From Sanderia malayensis (Eukaryota > Cnidaria > Scyphozoa > Semaeostomeae > Pelagiidae), in assembly GCA_013076295.1 (NCBI GenBank), contig RQOL01000120.1, positions 186,001 through 250,000 of the forward strand: a stretch of 64,000 bases of DNA, given 5' to 3'. Below the pieces are notes generated by a model. The model searched no databases. It was given only the letters and a program-made list of their open reading frames with translations, and was not told where the DNA came from. This document shows, in pieces, positions 31,882 to 43,069 of this stretch. The position numbers and the translations under genes were made by a program. How positions within the stretch are numbered: position 1 is the stretch's first letter; every line of letters starts with the position of its first letter.

Positions 31882-34800
31882 TTACCATGTATGGTAACTT
31901 GCATGTGATGTTGTTAGCAATGCTCTGAATGCAGAATTAAAATCTTCCCGATCTTTGAAATTTTTTGGCACATGTACTTCAAGTATACATGTTGACACAA
32001 AAAAGGCATCTCCATCAAGAAAATTTACTGTCACTTGTCTTTTTGGTAGGAATCTGCTGGGTAGCATGGTTGAACCAGTCAGACATTTCATTGTGCATTT
32101 CAGTTCTACAAAAAATCCGAATTTATTCTCTCACAAATACTGCAATTAAAAAACAACTCAAAAATTGGTTCTGATCAATTTATCAATATTTGAAAAAGAT
32201 AAACTCTTATCAAACAGAGTATTTTCAATGCTTATTGAGTGGTGCACGAGTTTCTGCTTCGTTAGAATGAAGTCTTGATGGCACTTTACCAATTTGACTC
32301 AGAAACCACCTTGACAGTGTTGTTCATGAAATTATGTCTGATTTATTTTCAAATGACTGTTTATTTTCAATCAATCTGAGGAGCGCAAAAAAATATCCAC
32401 TGTCTAACAAACAAGTACAAAAAATAAATTATGAATTATTTTACCTTTTTAGTCACAATCAGTTACAAACTCCTGCAACACGTCCCACACATATTTTGAT
32501 GAATCATCCATCTCCATGATGTCAGTCTCCAACAGTTCCAGAACAGCATCTGGTGTCAATACGTCCCCATTCCATACAAAACATTGCTCAAAATGCTCTG
32601 GATGAGCCCTCATGCTTTGAAGTAACCCCAGTGCTTCCAAAGCCTTGCCAAACTTTTGAATTGCTTTTTCTCGCTTTATGATTACATCATACTGTAGCAG
32701 CCACTGCACCAACATGAGTTTATTTTCAATCTGTTCATAAAAATAACTCACTAATAATTATCTTATGAAAGCATCTTATTGAACAAGCAAAAGCAAAACA
32801 GCAAAAAAGTGTTTTTATTGAGTTTGAAATGCCTGACAAAAAGTGTTTTTTATTGAGTTCATTTCAAAATAAATGGATCTAATAAAGGCAATTTTTCACA
32901 TGACAAATATTGTTAGGGCACAAAGCAATGAAAGCCATGCATGCACGAAGAGAGCTATTGACCTCTTAGTTCGATATGTGGGATGAATAATGAACTAATT
33001 TGAACTTCAAAATATGCAAAAACATACCGTAAGAGCTATAGATTTATCCCAGTGACTCTCCTCCAGCCCAATTTGAATATCCGACTCTTTTAGGCTTTCA
33101 TGCAGCTCTTCATTTGAAGATGCCTGGAGAATCTGCAAGAATAATGTGTTCAATGCTAAGCAATGTGTATAACACAATATACTATATCACAATATATAAC
33201 ATCCTGAAGAAGCCCTATTTAATAGATTTACTACCTACCCTTTCAACAACGTATTTGATACCAGCTGAAATCACATCCAAAATGTTTGCATGCTGCATAT
33301 AACTTTCCATGGAACCAGTTATCAGATACCAATAAATTGGTGATGCCAGATGTGCAAAAGGCGGTCCTCCTTCTACGATGGAGTGGCTTACAATTTTCCC
33401 CACTACCTCGAGGACGTTTGACATTAAAGTGGTTGATGAACACACTGGGGCGAACTTGCACCCTTCAAAAAGTTTCATTTCATTTCCTGAAAGTATTGCA
33501 TCCAATACATCTTGAAAAAACTTTCGTTTCAGCCCTCCTGCGTTGATGGCCTTTCCATACTGAATAGACAAAGGTCTTTGCTCTTCATATTCTGGGCCTT
33601 TAAAGTAAGCAATGGCAGCACTCAAAGAGTCTTCTGGTTCAGAAACCTTGATATATTTGGTGGGGCCCACAACCTTGTGTTTAAAACTGAAGTGGTGACT
33701 GCCACAGGGCCAGTATCGATGTATGCATCATCTGCGTCTCCTAAATTTCCTTGATGACAAACAGTTAAAATTGTTTCACATTCTTTGCATGCGAGTCTTG
33801 TGAAATCTACAAGTTGAGTGATGTCATCTTCATTGACTTGACTTTCAGATGCATTTTTTTGATATGCAGATGCTTCAACTGATACTTCTGCAGATTCTGT
33901 AGCATCTGGTACAGCTATGGTTGCCACACCATCTCTACTCGAAGATGTGTGAATTTGCTTAGTGGCGTGTACTTCATCATCTGAGCAAATAGGGATGTAG
34001 CTTGAGCCTCTGTCTTTCTCACCCATGTCTGCACTGTCAGCTGTGGAACCAGTATCAAAATCATCAACTTGGCAGGGGTCAAGACATTCCTTGACATGAT
34101 TATCATACTTTGAAAACTCGTTGTGGTCCAAACAGTTCCCACCTTCGATATCTGGATCCTAAGAGAAAGCACAAAATTTCTTCTTGAAGTATGTTTATAT
34201 TAAGACCTCTCTGAAAATAGCTGGAAACAAATTGCTTCATATGCATACCTCACTAATATTACTCTCCATGGAATTTTCTCTGATATAGTTTTCATGGTGT
34301 TCTCGCAACCTATCAATGGGGATCTCTATTCCACATCCTAGACAAGTGATATTGAAGTGGTCGTTGCTTTGAGGCTGAAATAAACACAACATTGACAAAA
34401 TTGTTACCATAATTGGATATGTAGAAATATGATGCTAACTAAAATATAAGTTTATAAATCATACTATAAGTTAATTTACAAAGGACAACTTAGGTCTAAG
34501 TAGCTTAAATTGCCTACCATTGGGTCCACTGGAGCAACTTTTGACATTGATATATCCTGTTGAATTGGCCTGATAGAAGCCAATGCTGTTCCCAAGCAAG
34601 AAAGATCACGCAAAAATGGCACCGAATACCCACTGCCGGAAGGCGAGATAACTCTCAGCACATCTCTGGCTCCCTGCGATCTTAAGATTTCAAAGCCCCC
34701 ACAACCAAGCAATTTTGGATAGATACCCTCTAATTTTTGCGACACATGCTTTGCATCACCATTGTTATCAAATGTAACTTCTTTCCTCCCAAGTCCAGCA

Positions 34801-35302
34801 TCATTCAACTCCAACTTTGACCTTTGGTTAGGAGGAAAGGTACTGTCCATTCTCGAAAAGCAGAAAAACTCATGCATCCATGTTTCCTTGACACTAAACT
34901 TTCCCTGACTCCTCCATCCTTTACAAACTCCTTTACCTGGCTTTCCACTTCGTGCTCCCTGTACCCTTGGCCGTGCAGGTCTTCCGTACGTGATGTGGCA
35001 CTTTGTGCATTATAGCCACTGGTGCTCCTTGCGTAAGGAGTAAAAAGACCTTGGAAATTATCTCTTATGGATAACTGCCTCACAGCCAGTGATGTTGCAG
35101 TGGTAGTAGCCATAGTGGGTATTATTAGGCCTGAAGAAGGTGCTGTGGAAGTAGTGTTAATCCTGGTGACTGCATCTTTTTCAATTTCAGTAGTCACCGT
35201 CGCAGTCGGTGATGCAGTTCCAACGAGCATTGTTTCAGCAATTTGCATGATTTCTCGCAATCGCACTTCATTTTCGTTATTGCCTGCCATTTTGACTGCC
35301 AT
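31882..35302 (-). pseudogene. HECT E3 ubiquitin-ligase-like gene, six recognisable exons
   Basis: Read on -: exon A 35302-34519 (TFPPNQRSKLEL, GLGRKEVTF, KLEGIYPKLLGCGGFEILR, then donor GTAGGC); exon B 34374-34249 with a small zinc-finger-like CLGCGIEIP...H..H; exon C 34158-33240, acidic region then HECT N-lobe (GPEYEEQRPLS, FFQDVLDAI, LFEGCKFAP, HSIVEGGPPFAHLASPIYWY); exon D 33132-33028; exon E 32730-about 32455; exon F 32106-31882 with the C-lobe FLDGDAFFVSTCILEVHVP, where Cys (31987-31989) fits the catalytic residue. Donors and acceptors are mostly GT/AG. Frameshifts lie near 34870 and 33650. HECT enzymes take ubiquitin on this Cys and pass it to substrates. It resembles G2E3-type HECT proteins. 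Exon limits are by eye. Confidence 0.68.
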
Positions 35303-35371
35303 TCATGTCAGCGACCCACCAGGCATGCAGGCATATGCAGCAGCAAGATGCAAAATGGCGGGAAACGTTGT

Positions 35372-35704
35372 GAAACCGAGGCGAAACTGAAAATGAGGTT
35401 CCTTTTGAAATTTTAGAAGTGAAACTTTTTGACTTGAAATTTTAGCAGTTGTGAAAATTTTAGAAGTTGCCGCAAGTTGTGAAAACTTTCGAAACTGTGT
35501 TGTTGAAATTAGAGAAGTGTAACTTCTACGATTGTTGAAATTTTGGAAATGAAAGTTGTTGGACATTTTGGAATTTTAGAAAAGGACAACATCAATCAGT
35601 GCAGGTTTCAAAACTTTTTGTTAAAATTTTGAGAATATGTAAAAAGACAGTGATAACTTTGAATGTGTTAATTTGTATTATTTTTGGCGATGATCGCACA
35701 GCAT
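35372..35704 (-). repeat. Right terminal inverted repeat of the HECT transposon
   Basis: Inverted counterpart of 27531-27788, about 75 bp longer because of an extra AAATTTTAGAAGTTG-rich segment around 35415-35490. Confidence 0.85.
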
Positions 35705-36339
35705 AGTTTCCTGCAACTCTCCAGGGTCTTTGAAACAAATAGCAGCTTTTTGCAATGATAATTCAGGTGGTAAAACACTTTGAAAGGGGCCCTTTGTGTG
35801 CAAAACAAAAACACGGGTCTTCTCCAAAAGTACCTGTTGCAACCGAGGACAAATAACAAAAAACAACCGAAAATTCACATGGGTCGCCTGCAAGCGGAGG
35901 GCAAAAAACGAAAATTGACCGACAACCCACGTGGGTCGTGCGAAAAGAGCCAATAAAATTGCAGGAAAAGGCGAAACAGGTCACATGAAGAGCAAATACT
36001 CGATTCGAAAATGGAGTTTGGGATGAGAATTTGGAAGTTTCGCCAGCGTAAACCGTAGTTTTTTCGTGATAGCACAATTAGCAGAATAATTAATGGAATA
36101 ATTCAATAATTTAGGACAAAATCGAAAAACAGAATCCATTACCCTGGTTAGATTAATAAACTAAGCATTCAGTGTGAACTTCATTGCCATATACCCACGT
36201 ACAAAAAGCCTTTGTGATTACACGGTTCACGGTTTCGCCCATTGTTTTGAGGCGTTCGATCTATTGTTTCGGGTCGAATCTATTGTTTTTGGCAAGGAAA
36301 GTGCGTCATCACGTGACATCGGAGAATAGTAATATTAGA

Positions 36340-37563
36340 TTATGTTTACTACAGCAAGCTAACCTCCACGAAAAAGTAAAATTGCAGCATATGGTTACTA
36401 CAATTGCCAGAAATATGGTCACCATAAACCAAACAGAAGCAAATCTGAAACAGGACGAAAAACATCTAGAAGAAACGAAAAAGGGGTGGTGAAAACAAAC
36501 AATCTTTGAAAGTTCTGTGCATATAAAGAATCTGGGGGGGGGGGTAGAAGCTACTTCAATCAGTACACATAACCACCCAGTCCAGTTCAAAGATACAGAA
36601 CATCACACTTTTCCACCAACCATCATGGAATCTGTAAAGTCAAAATTGCTACTTGGTGCGTCCATTGACAATGTCCACAAAGATCTTCGAGAAGGAGCAG
36701 ATGTGAAAAATGACAGGGACTCCGACAAAAAAATCAGTAAAAAGCATGCTGTAACGAAACGTAACTTGCACGAACATTGAAAGTAAACAGGAGGATGCAC
36801 CATTACGATGCAACATCTGTATTCCATATCATGAAGAAAATTTCAGGTGGGCAATTTGATTCAGTTCTCCTGTATAAGCCACAGGGTGAAGATGCAGTTG
36901 TGGGTCCTGATGACATGCATGGCACACCTGGCGAAACTCAAACCTTGCTTTTGGCAATGCAGACAAAGGAACAGCTGGCAGTGTTTGAAAAACATGTTTC
37001 CAAAATTGTATGTGTTGATTCCACTCACTGCACAAACAAATACGATTGTAAGTTGGTGACATTGATGGTTCCAGATGAGCTAAACAAAGGGTACCCAGTA
37101 GCTCATTTAATTTCAATCCACGAGGATGAAGAAACTCTGCATTACTTTTTTGAAGCTATTAAAAAGCGATAGGGTAGTGACATCAAAGTCAATGCTGACA
37201 ATGATGATGACAATACAGGATGGAAGGCATTCAGCTCCAATTTCGGAAACGATGTACATCATCTTTTTTGCCAGTTGGCCCATTCATCGCTCACGGAAAA
37301 GGAGGTTACACAGTTTGTTTCCCAAAGACAGAGAAGTTCAAAGTGAGTCGTATCAAGGATTGATGGTGTTGCTGGAGGAACGTGATAGGACAAAGTTTGA
37401 GGCCATGTGCTTGGCCTTCTTCGAAAAGTATGCTGCAGTCAGTGAAGAGTTTGTCCGCTACTTTCACGAGGTTGACATGAATCGGCCTGAAAAATGGGCA
37501 ATGTGCTACAGAAATTTGGCACATGCTAATACCGACACCAACATGTTTGTAGAGTCATTCCAC
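36340..37563 (+). pseudogene. MULE transposase core
   Basis: Resumes the MULE gene after the Helitron: NYVYYSKLTSTKK, a zinc-ribbon-like YYNCQKYGHHKPNR, HNHPVQFKD, then the catalytic region VCVDSTHCTNKYDCKLVTL (first Asp) and NADNDDDNTGWKAF, FFASWPIHRSRKRRL and NTDTNMFVESFH. MULE transposases excise and integrate mutator-like elements. Lesions: a TAA after TSTKK, an in-frame TGA in KTNNL*K, a frameshift near 36776, a TAG at 37171 and a further frameshift near 37270. The DIRS element follows immediately after TTCCAC (37558-37563), and the protein continues at 54251 with Asn-Arg-Leu-Lys. Confidence 0.78.
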
Positions 37564-37733
37564 GTCACTGCTCCTGCGGAGAAGCAGCTGACCACATGAG
37601 ATGCGCGTGCATAGTCTCGAGAACACTTCATAAACGTGTCGTCGAAAAGAACAGATAAAGCAAGCATTTTTCAAAGATAAGTAGATTTATTTCTTTTTAT
37701 ATCTTTTACATCGAACCCCAAAATCTTATTTTA
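37564..37733 (+). repeat. DIRS left inverted terminus and leader
   Basis: The first 39 bases are the exact reverse complement of 1981-2019. Further in, ATGAGATGCGC and GTCTC.AGAACACT are inverted relative to 2190-2225. The leader runs to the gag ATG at 37734. Confidence 0.85.
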
Positions 37734-38826
37734 TGTCAGATAAAAACAACTCAGACACCCAAGCAGTGGGTGCAAATGAAACTATTGATGCCGAAGGTGA
37801 TCAAGGGCTGTTTTGAGGCTTCACGAGGCCCAACAGCCCAGCCTTGATAACATGAACGATAGGATTGAATCCTCAGTAGATAAACTGGCTAATGTTCTTT
37901 GTCAGTTCATTGCATGTGCTGCAGGACAAAACCGTTCCTCTAAAACGAATTCTGCAGGCACTGCCTGTAAAGTTGCATGCCAAAATGTGCAGAAAGAGGC
38001 TCCAAATTTAGCGCCTTCACTTGAAGGGGATTCTGATCACCCAGTCTCTGACTCAGAACTTGAGCAGGATGCTGATAATGTCAGCATACCTGGTCAAAGC
38101 CGCTTTGACCAAGGCATCACAGAGCTACTCCATACCCCTGACGAAGATCCACAAGGGGAAAATAGTTCAGTCCAAATACTGGATGAAATCGAGGAAGATT
38201 TTGATCTCACCAGTAAAAAGGCAAATGAAATAGACCCTAAGTTGGCAAAAATCATCAATAAGATTTTTACTGAAAAGCTTCCAGATGTTAAAGTAAGGGA
38301 GAAAATTAAAAAGCTCCTTGTTCCTTCTAATTGCCCATCGGTGGTAGTGCCACGATGTAACCAAGAGATTTTTACTGAAAATCTAACACAATCTTCTAGA
38401 TCACAGGAGAACTCTCTTCAGAAAATACAAAATCAGTTAACTAAGGTGACAGCAGCAGTGGCAAATAATTGTGATAAGCTACTGACTTATAAGACAGATA
38501 ACATCCCAAAAGAGGATGTAAAACCACTCATCTCGAATGCATGTGATGGTCTAGCATTGCTTGCATCAAATGTGCCTGCAGGTTCCACTCTTCTTTTTGG
38601 GGATGAACTTTCCAAAAGAATTCAGAATATGACATCAACAAACAACGTGCTTAAAAAAGCGAACATGGCAAAGTCTACTAAAACAAGCTCTTCTTACAGT
38701 CACCCTAGAGCCTAAAAAAACAAGTTCACCCCCCATCGAAGCCTTGCCAATGGGAAACAGGGTTATCACAAGAGACAAGGCAGCCAGAATCAACAAAACA
38801 AGTCACAATGGCACGAGAAGAATTAA
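37734..38826 (+). pseudogene. DIRS ORF1, gag-like
   Basis: Starts at ATGTCAGATAAAAAC (MSDKNNSDTQ). A one-base frameshift near 37812 leads into a long acidic, Ser/Asp-rich protein with a conserved part KIINKIFTEKLPDVK, LQKIQNQLTKVTAAVANNCD and ISNACDGLALLASN, characteristic of DIRS gag-like ORF1. An in-frame TAA at 38713-38715 is followed by a basic Gln/Asn-rich tail (HRSLANGKQGYHKRQGSQNQ) ending at 38824-38826. Presumed to package element RNA. ORF2 appears to begin at ATGGCACGAGAAG (about 38810), overlapping the end of ORF1, before the insertion block. Confidence 0.7.
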
Positions 38827-38879
38827 AGATAAATAATGTGTGTACCGATCACGTCATACAACAATTAGAAAATGATCTT

Positions 38880-39154
38880 GATACAGCTATGACAATAATA
38901 ATAATAATAATAATAACTAATATTTTGACAGGTTGATTTGTTCAGACGTAAAACATCTGTTATCATTCAAGAACCTGTTGTCCTACGTAGTAACAATATT
39001 TCGATTACAATAAAGGTAAAAAGCAGAATAAAATGAAGAGAGTTAAATGCAAAATTAAATAAGAATTCGTATAGGTCAAAGCAGTTTTGGATTTCTACAG
39101 AAGCTTTGATAGTTTTAATTTCTTTTTGAAAAGTAAAATTGATATTTAGTCCCA
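38880..39154. other. AAT microsatellite and unassigned sequence at the edge of the insertion block
   Basis: (AAT)n at 38888-38915 followed by AT-rich sequence with no gene. The AAT run may be the tail of an inserted element. Confidence 0.5.
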
Positions 39155-39433
39155 CAATAGGGGACAAAAGTTCATGGGACACCTGAAAATTTCATCCCAT
39201 AATGCTGTGCTTCTGCACACTTTGTTCTCTGTGAGCAGAATGCGACCCCCCACTCCCCCCAAAACAATGTTGTCTTGTGCACCAGTCCTTTCTTGTCGTC
39301 GGGCCAAAAGAATTTCGGCGATATTGAAAAACACCGCCTCTACAAACAACATTGTTATGGGGGGGAGGGGGATGAAGTATGCATGTAAAACTTGCTAAAA
39401 TCCTGGGTGTCCCACGACTTTTGTCTCCTATTG
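39155..39433 (+). mobile_element. MITE-like element A
   Basis: A 279-bp unit with inverted ends CAATAGGGGACAAAAGT and the complement of CAATAGGAGACAAAAGTCG, extending to GGGACACC (about 28 bp). The inside includes G/C runs and GAATTTCGGCGATATTGAA. A second copy is at 43070-43343 in the same orientation. No coding capacity. Confidence 0.75.
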
Positions 39434-40093
39434 TCTGGTATCAAATTCTTCAAACACGTCACTTATAAAGCTGGTTTTCGTGTTTTCAGGGGTTTTCAAG
39501 GACGCTGATCTCGATGAGCATGTCCAAAATTTTCTATATCGTACGTATGACGTCATACCACGTGATTGTCCCATTTTTGGCCCATTTGGAGCTCTAAAGT
39601 GGTCATGTTGTCCGAAACGAATTGTTTTTTTTTGTGGAAACCATTTTGGGAACAAGGTATTGTGAACATATTTTGAAAAAAAGGAGTCTGAAAATGTTTT
39701 AAAAGTGTCTTAAAAGCGCATGTTTGTAACTTGGAACAAAAAATGAAAACAATGCTACACATGCACCGGAGAAAAAAGTAGAGAATAGTCACATGGAAAA
39801 CGAGTAAATCTTGCAAGCAAAATATTGTTTATTTCCTGTATGATATACTAATACTTGAACTATGTAATCTGATTAATTGTGGCATATCTGTCAACAGTGA
39901 TTGTCCTTGAAACATGCCAGTCCTTTAAAGGTGTCTCTCAGCAAGGGGTGAAATCCTGGCAATGTCAATACCATAAGAAAACAATAGTAAAACAGCAGGA
40001 AATTTCAAATTCAAATTTATTGCGCATAACAAGACCGTTACAATCAATTACTGTTATCATTTTCACAACTGCATACTCACTAGCCTTTCTACA
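39434..40093. other. Non-coding flank of MITE-like element A
   Basis: No gene supported. The first 140 bp (GTCTGGTAT..., TTTTCAGGGGTTTTC, TGACGTCATA) resemble the reverse complement of the sequence left of MITE-like element B (42940-43069), so the repeat family extends beyond its inverted ends. Confidence 0.5.
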
Positions 40094-41096
40094 TTGCTGG
40101 CTATACCTGGCTATCGCACAGCATATGAATATGTCACAAAGCTAGATAGCCAAGTTTTGAGAAGTGAAGGTCATCCTACCTTGAAAGGTGCTCCAAAGAC
40201 CCTGCCAGCAATGAAGAAGCGAAGCAGGACATCTGCTTGTGGTTTGGATACCACACAGAAGAGCAGCAGGTTGAGTAATTTGGAAGTCTCTGATATGATA
40301 ATCTCCAACGGCATTGACTCCAAGTTACACTTCCTGGCACTGGCCAAGAAGAAGAAAACAGATGGTGACAGCAGGCTGTATGAGTTTGTCTTAAACAAAG
40401 GCGAGAAACGAATCAGTGAACTTGTGCAGTCTGTCTGGGCAATGGAAACAGCACAGCAAACATTGGAGAGACGTTCAATGTCAAGAATTGACCTCTTGAA
40501 GATGGCCTACAACGACAAGTGTGTCTGTCAAGGTGAGTGGTTGGTTTGTGGAAAGGAAATTCTAAAAAACAACAGCATCCAGCGAAGCACATTTGCTGAT
40601 GCTGTTGTTAAATTACTTGCCATGGGTCGAGGAAAGGGTCGTAATTTATATAATACTGGCCCAGCGAACTGCGGCAAAACATTTATTCTTGACCCCCTAA
40701 GAGTGATTTACAACACTTTTGTCTCACCTGCGACATGTTCGTATGCGTGGCTAGGGGTTGAAAAGAAAGAGGTCATTTTCTTGAATGACTTTCGTTATAC
40801 GCCAGCCATTTTGCCTTGGAGCGACATGCTTTTATTACTAGAAGGCCATCTTGTTCATTTTGCTGCGCCTAAAACCAGTTACGCCAAAGATATCGTCCAA
40901 CGACACTCCAGTATTTGCAACATCAAAATCTCGCATCATTTTCATCAAAGGCTCCATTATTGATGACAAGGAGACGGAAATGATGGATGTTCGTTGGAGA
41001 TACTTCGCCTTTCACTATCAGTTCAAGGCCAGTGAGCAGAAGACTGTCACTTCTTGTGGTTGTTGTTTTGCCAGACTGCTTTTGGACATGGACTAA
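40094..41096 (+). pseudogene. SF3-helicase-domain protein (parvovirus NS1/CRESS Rep-like helicase), frameshifted
   Basis: A superfamily 3 helicase core: Walker A in TGPANCGKTF, a following hydrophobic block with EVIFLNDFRY (Walker B region) and LLLLEGHLVHF, then motif-C-like DTPVFATSKSR in another frame (40851-41096) and a Cys-rich end. SF3 helicases unwind DNA for replication in small DNA viruses and related elements; similar genes are widespread in cnidarian genomes as far as I recall. There is no HUH nickase domain in the visible N-terminal part, which is basic and Ser-rich. One frameshift near 40890 breaks the gene. Whether it derives from an endogenous virus or from a transposon is open. 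Confidence 0.6.
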
Positions 41097-41794
41097 ACTG
41101 AACGAAATGAACAATAGACAGCCTCACGAGCACGCATAATTGTTGTTGTTATAATTGTATTACTTTGCTGCATTACCTTTTGTTCTAATCAGTGTCCCGC
41201 TATGTATTGTATTGGTGTCTTCCCAAGCTGGGACAGTTTACACAACAGTTTACACTAGGAAAAAGACAAATATTTCTATTCACATCTCGTAATAAATTTT
41301 GGAAATATGTATAAAAGATGTACACAATTTATGTACATCTTTTGAAATAATAAGTGAACATACGACTTTTTGAATTGCTGAGAAATATTCAAATAACCTC
41401 CACGGTTTACACTTCCAAGAGATTAAAAGACAAGTCATGTGACTTTCTATTCAACGATTTTGTGAACTGTCCAATCTTTCCTTCATATCTCTGTGAAAGT
41501 GTTGAAAAGAAATAAATAAAAATGTGTAGATTATGTAGATTAGTGATGTACATCTTTTAAGAACATCTTCATTCCTCTCTGCGAAGGAGAACACCCTGTT
41601 TTTAATTATTATATATTGTAAATTGTAGTGTAAATCGTAGGGATGCATACTATTTGCCATCAGCCTGACTTCCTGGTATGACCCCTTGCACCACGTGTAT
41701 GCAATTCCTGGATGTGTCATTTGCAGAATACAAGTGCATTGTATTCAAAATATTGGTAGAAGCTAGAGAGTGAACTGTATATACAGCAATTTGA
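41097..41794. other. Non-coding sequence
   Basis: No gene supported; AT-rich flank between the helicase fragment and the Tc1/mariner fragment. I did not find inverted repeats for either. Confidence 0.45.
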
Positions 41795-42591
41795 TTAATA
41801 CTTAGTTCTACAACCTTTATTCTTAGAAATTATAGTTAAACGATTGTACATGCTTTGAATTGTCTTGTCTATTATATCTGTATCATAATTAGTAATAGTA
41901 TCTATAATTCTGAGTTTGAAATCATTAAAAGGCTCTCTTGTTATCCTTCTTTCCAATGCATCCTTCTTCAATTGTCTTTTAACGTTGTGAAAAAAGTTCT
42001 CTATTGGGTTGATGTCCGGGGACCTTGGTGGAATTTTGACGACTTCTGCTCCAATGTTCTTCATTGCATCTCTTGCCATGGCACTGTTCTGGCCTGGGTC
42101 ATTGTCCTGCAAAAATAAAAGCTTCTCTTTCCCTGTTAATCTCGCTCTATCTAAAAGTACTTGGTGCAATGTTGATTGAATAAAATTAGAAAAATACCTG
42201 CCATTCATGGTGGAATACTCCTCCACCAATACAGCCCCAGCACCATGGCAACTACCTACCACATCGTGACATACCCTTCCACCTGGCAGATCCTGGCTCC
42301 CCTTCGCAGTAATTTCCAGGCCTTCACCCGGCTTCCTCCATACTCTGCCTGCTGGGGACAAAGCATCCTCGTATGGATTCGACTTATGGACGAAGGATAC
42401 TGCATCCAGGTACAGCAACACTTCCTCTGTCCAAAAAGCAGGGCTGGTGATCTTACTGGTGATGATGATTTGAGCTGGTGATTTGAGATCTTACACTGTC
42501 TAGCGATCCCTCGATAGGAGAGCTTCAACTCCTGCCGAAGTAAATACACGTACGCCTTCTTTCTCTCACTGATAACCACTTGTTTCGACAT
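41795..42591 (-). pseudogene. Tc1/mariner transposase (DD34E), internally deleted
   Basis: An N-terminal helix-turn-helix is seen at 42591-42490 (ISERKKAYVYLLRQELKLSY, RGIARQC). The catalytic part (42450-41795) has LYLDAVSFVHK (first Asp), FLQDNDPGQNS (second Asp) and PPRSPDINPIENFF (Glu), with 34 residues between the second Asp and the Glu. The usual second helix-turn-helix and about 60-80 residues between are missing, with a frame change near 42460. The gene is non-functional. It would have cut and pasted the element at TA sites; no TIRs were identified. Confidence 0.85.
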
Positions 42592-43069
42592 TATAAAGCC
42601 TCTTCAAGCAATGAAAACCACAAAAAATAAATAAAAGATGCTCAGTATCTTCTGCAATCGGAATATTTTCGAAGAAATTCGTCGAACGTCTCTCGGGGCA
42701 ACAATTTGTAACCGTCGTTCTCTAATTATGTAAATGCATCAAAACGAGGCTAAAACAAGAGTTTTAACTTTAACAATACACTACACACTAACGAAACATG
42801 GTAGGAGCGTCGTTTTTTTTTTAACTCTACCGTACAACCATAACCTTTCAATTAATTAATTTAAATTCCACCAGCTATAAACATAACAAACCATTTTAAT
42901 CACCATGAAGGCAAAAACCCCATGAAAATAGGGCCATTGTGTACCTATGACGTCACTGGTACACTGGAGGAAAAACATTTTTGCAGCATCGTGATCAGCA
43001 CCCCGGAAAACCCCCTAAAACCCCTAAAAAGCACCTTAATATCTATTGTACTTCGATTTTCATACCAGA
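42592..43069. other. Non-coding sequence
   Basis: No gene supported. The right part (42940-43069) is the diverged repeat partner of 39434-39570 in inverted orientation. Confidence 0.45.

Larger units (their letters stand above)
27531..35704. mobile_element. DNA transposon with long inverted repeats, integrase-core transposase and HECT gene
   Basis: Long terminal inverted repeats run from 27531 to about 27788 and from about 35372 to 35704; the outer ends are ATGGCGCGCGATCACCGCC and the complement of ATGCTGTGCGATCATCGCC. The flanking TGTTTCCT (27523-27530) and AGTTTCCT (35705-35712) look like an 8-bp target duplication with one mismatch. The uninterrupted target is visible in related Helitrons (for example near 17560: TTGTTTCCTGCAAC). 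Inside are an integrase-core transposase on + and a HECT-like gene on -, convergent. The closest type I can name is IS3EU/Ginger-like; that label is tentative. A BEL/Pao element splits the transposase. Confidence 0.75.
26778..36339 (-). mobile_element. Helitron inserted in the MULE gene
   Basis: The plus-strand start CTAG (26778-26781) is the 3' end. The plus-strand end TAATATTAGA (36330-36339) is the 5' TC end. It lies between host A (26777) and T (36340) with no duplication, and its removal restores the MULE reading frame (Glu-Asn-Tyr-Val). The family 3' module with hairpins (26820-27010, present twice), a microsatellite (26880-27370) and the family 5' region (27375-27530 plus 35705-36339) are recognisable. 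An 8.2-kb DNA transposon interrupts the 5' region. Without that insertion the Helitron would be about 1.4 kb and non-autonomous. Confidence 0.8.
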
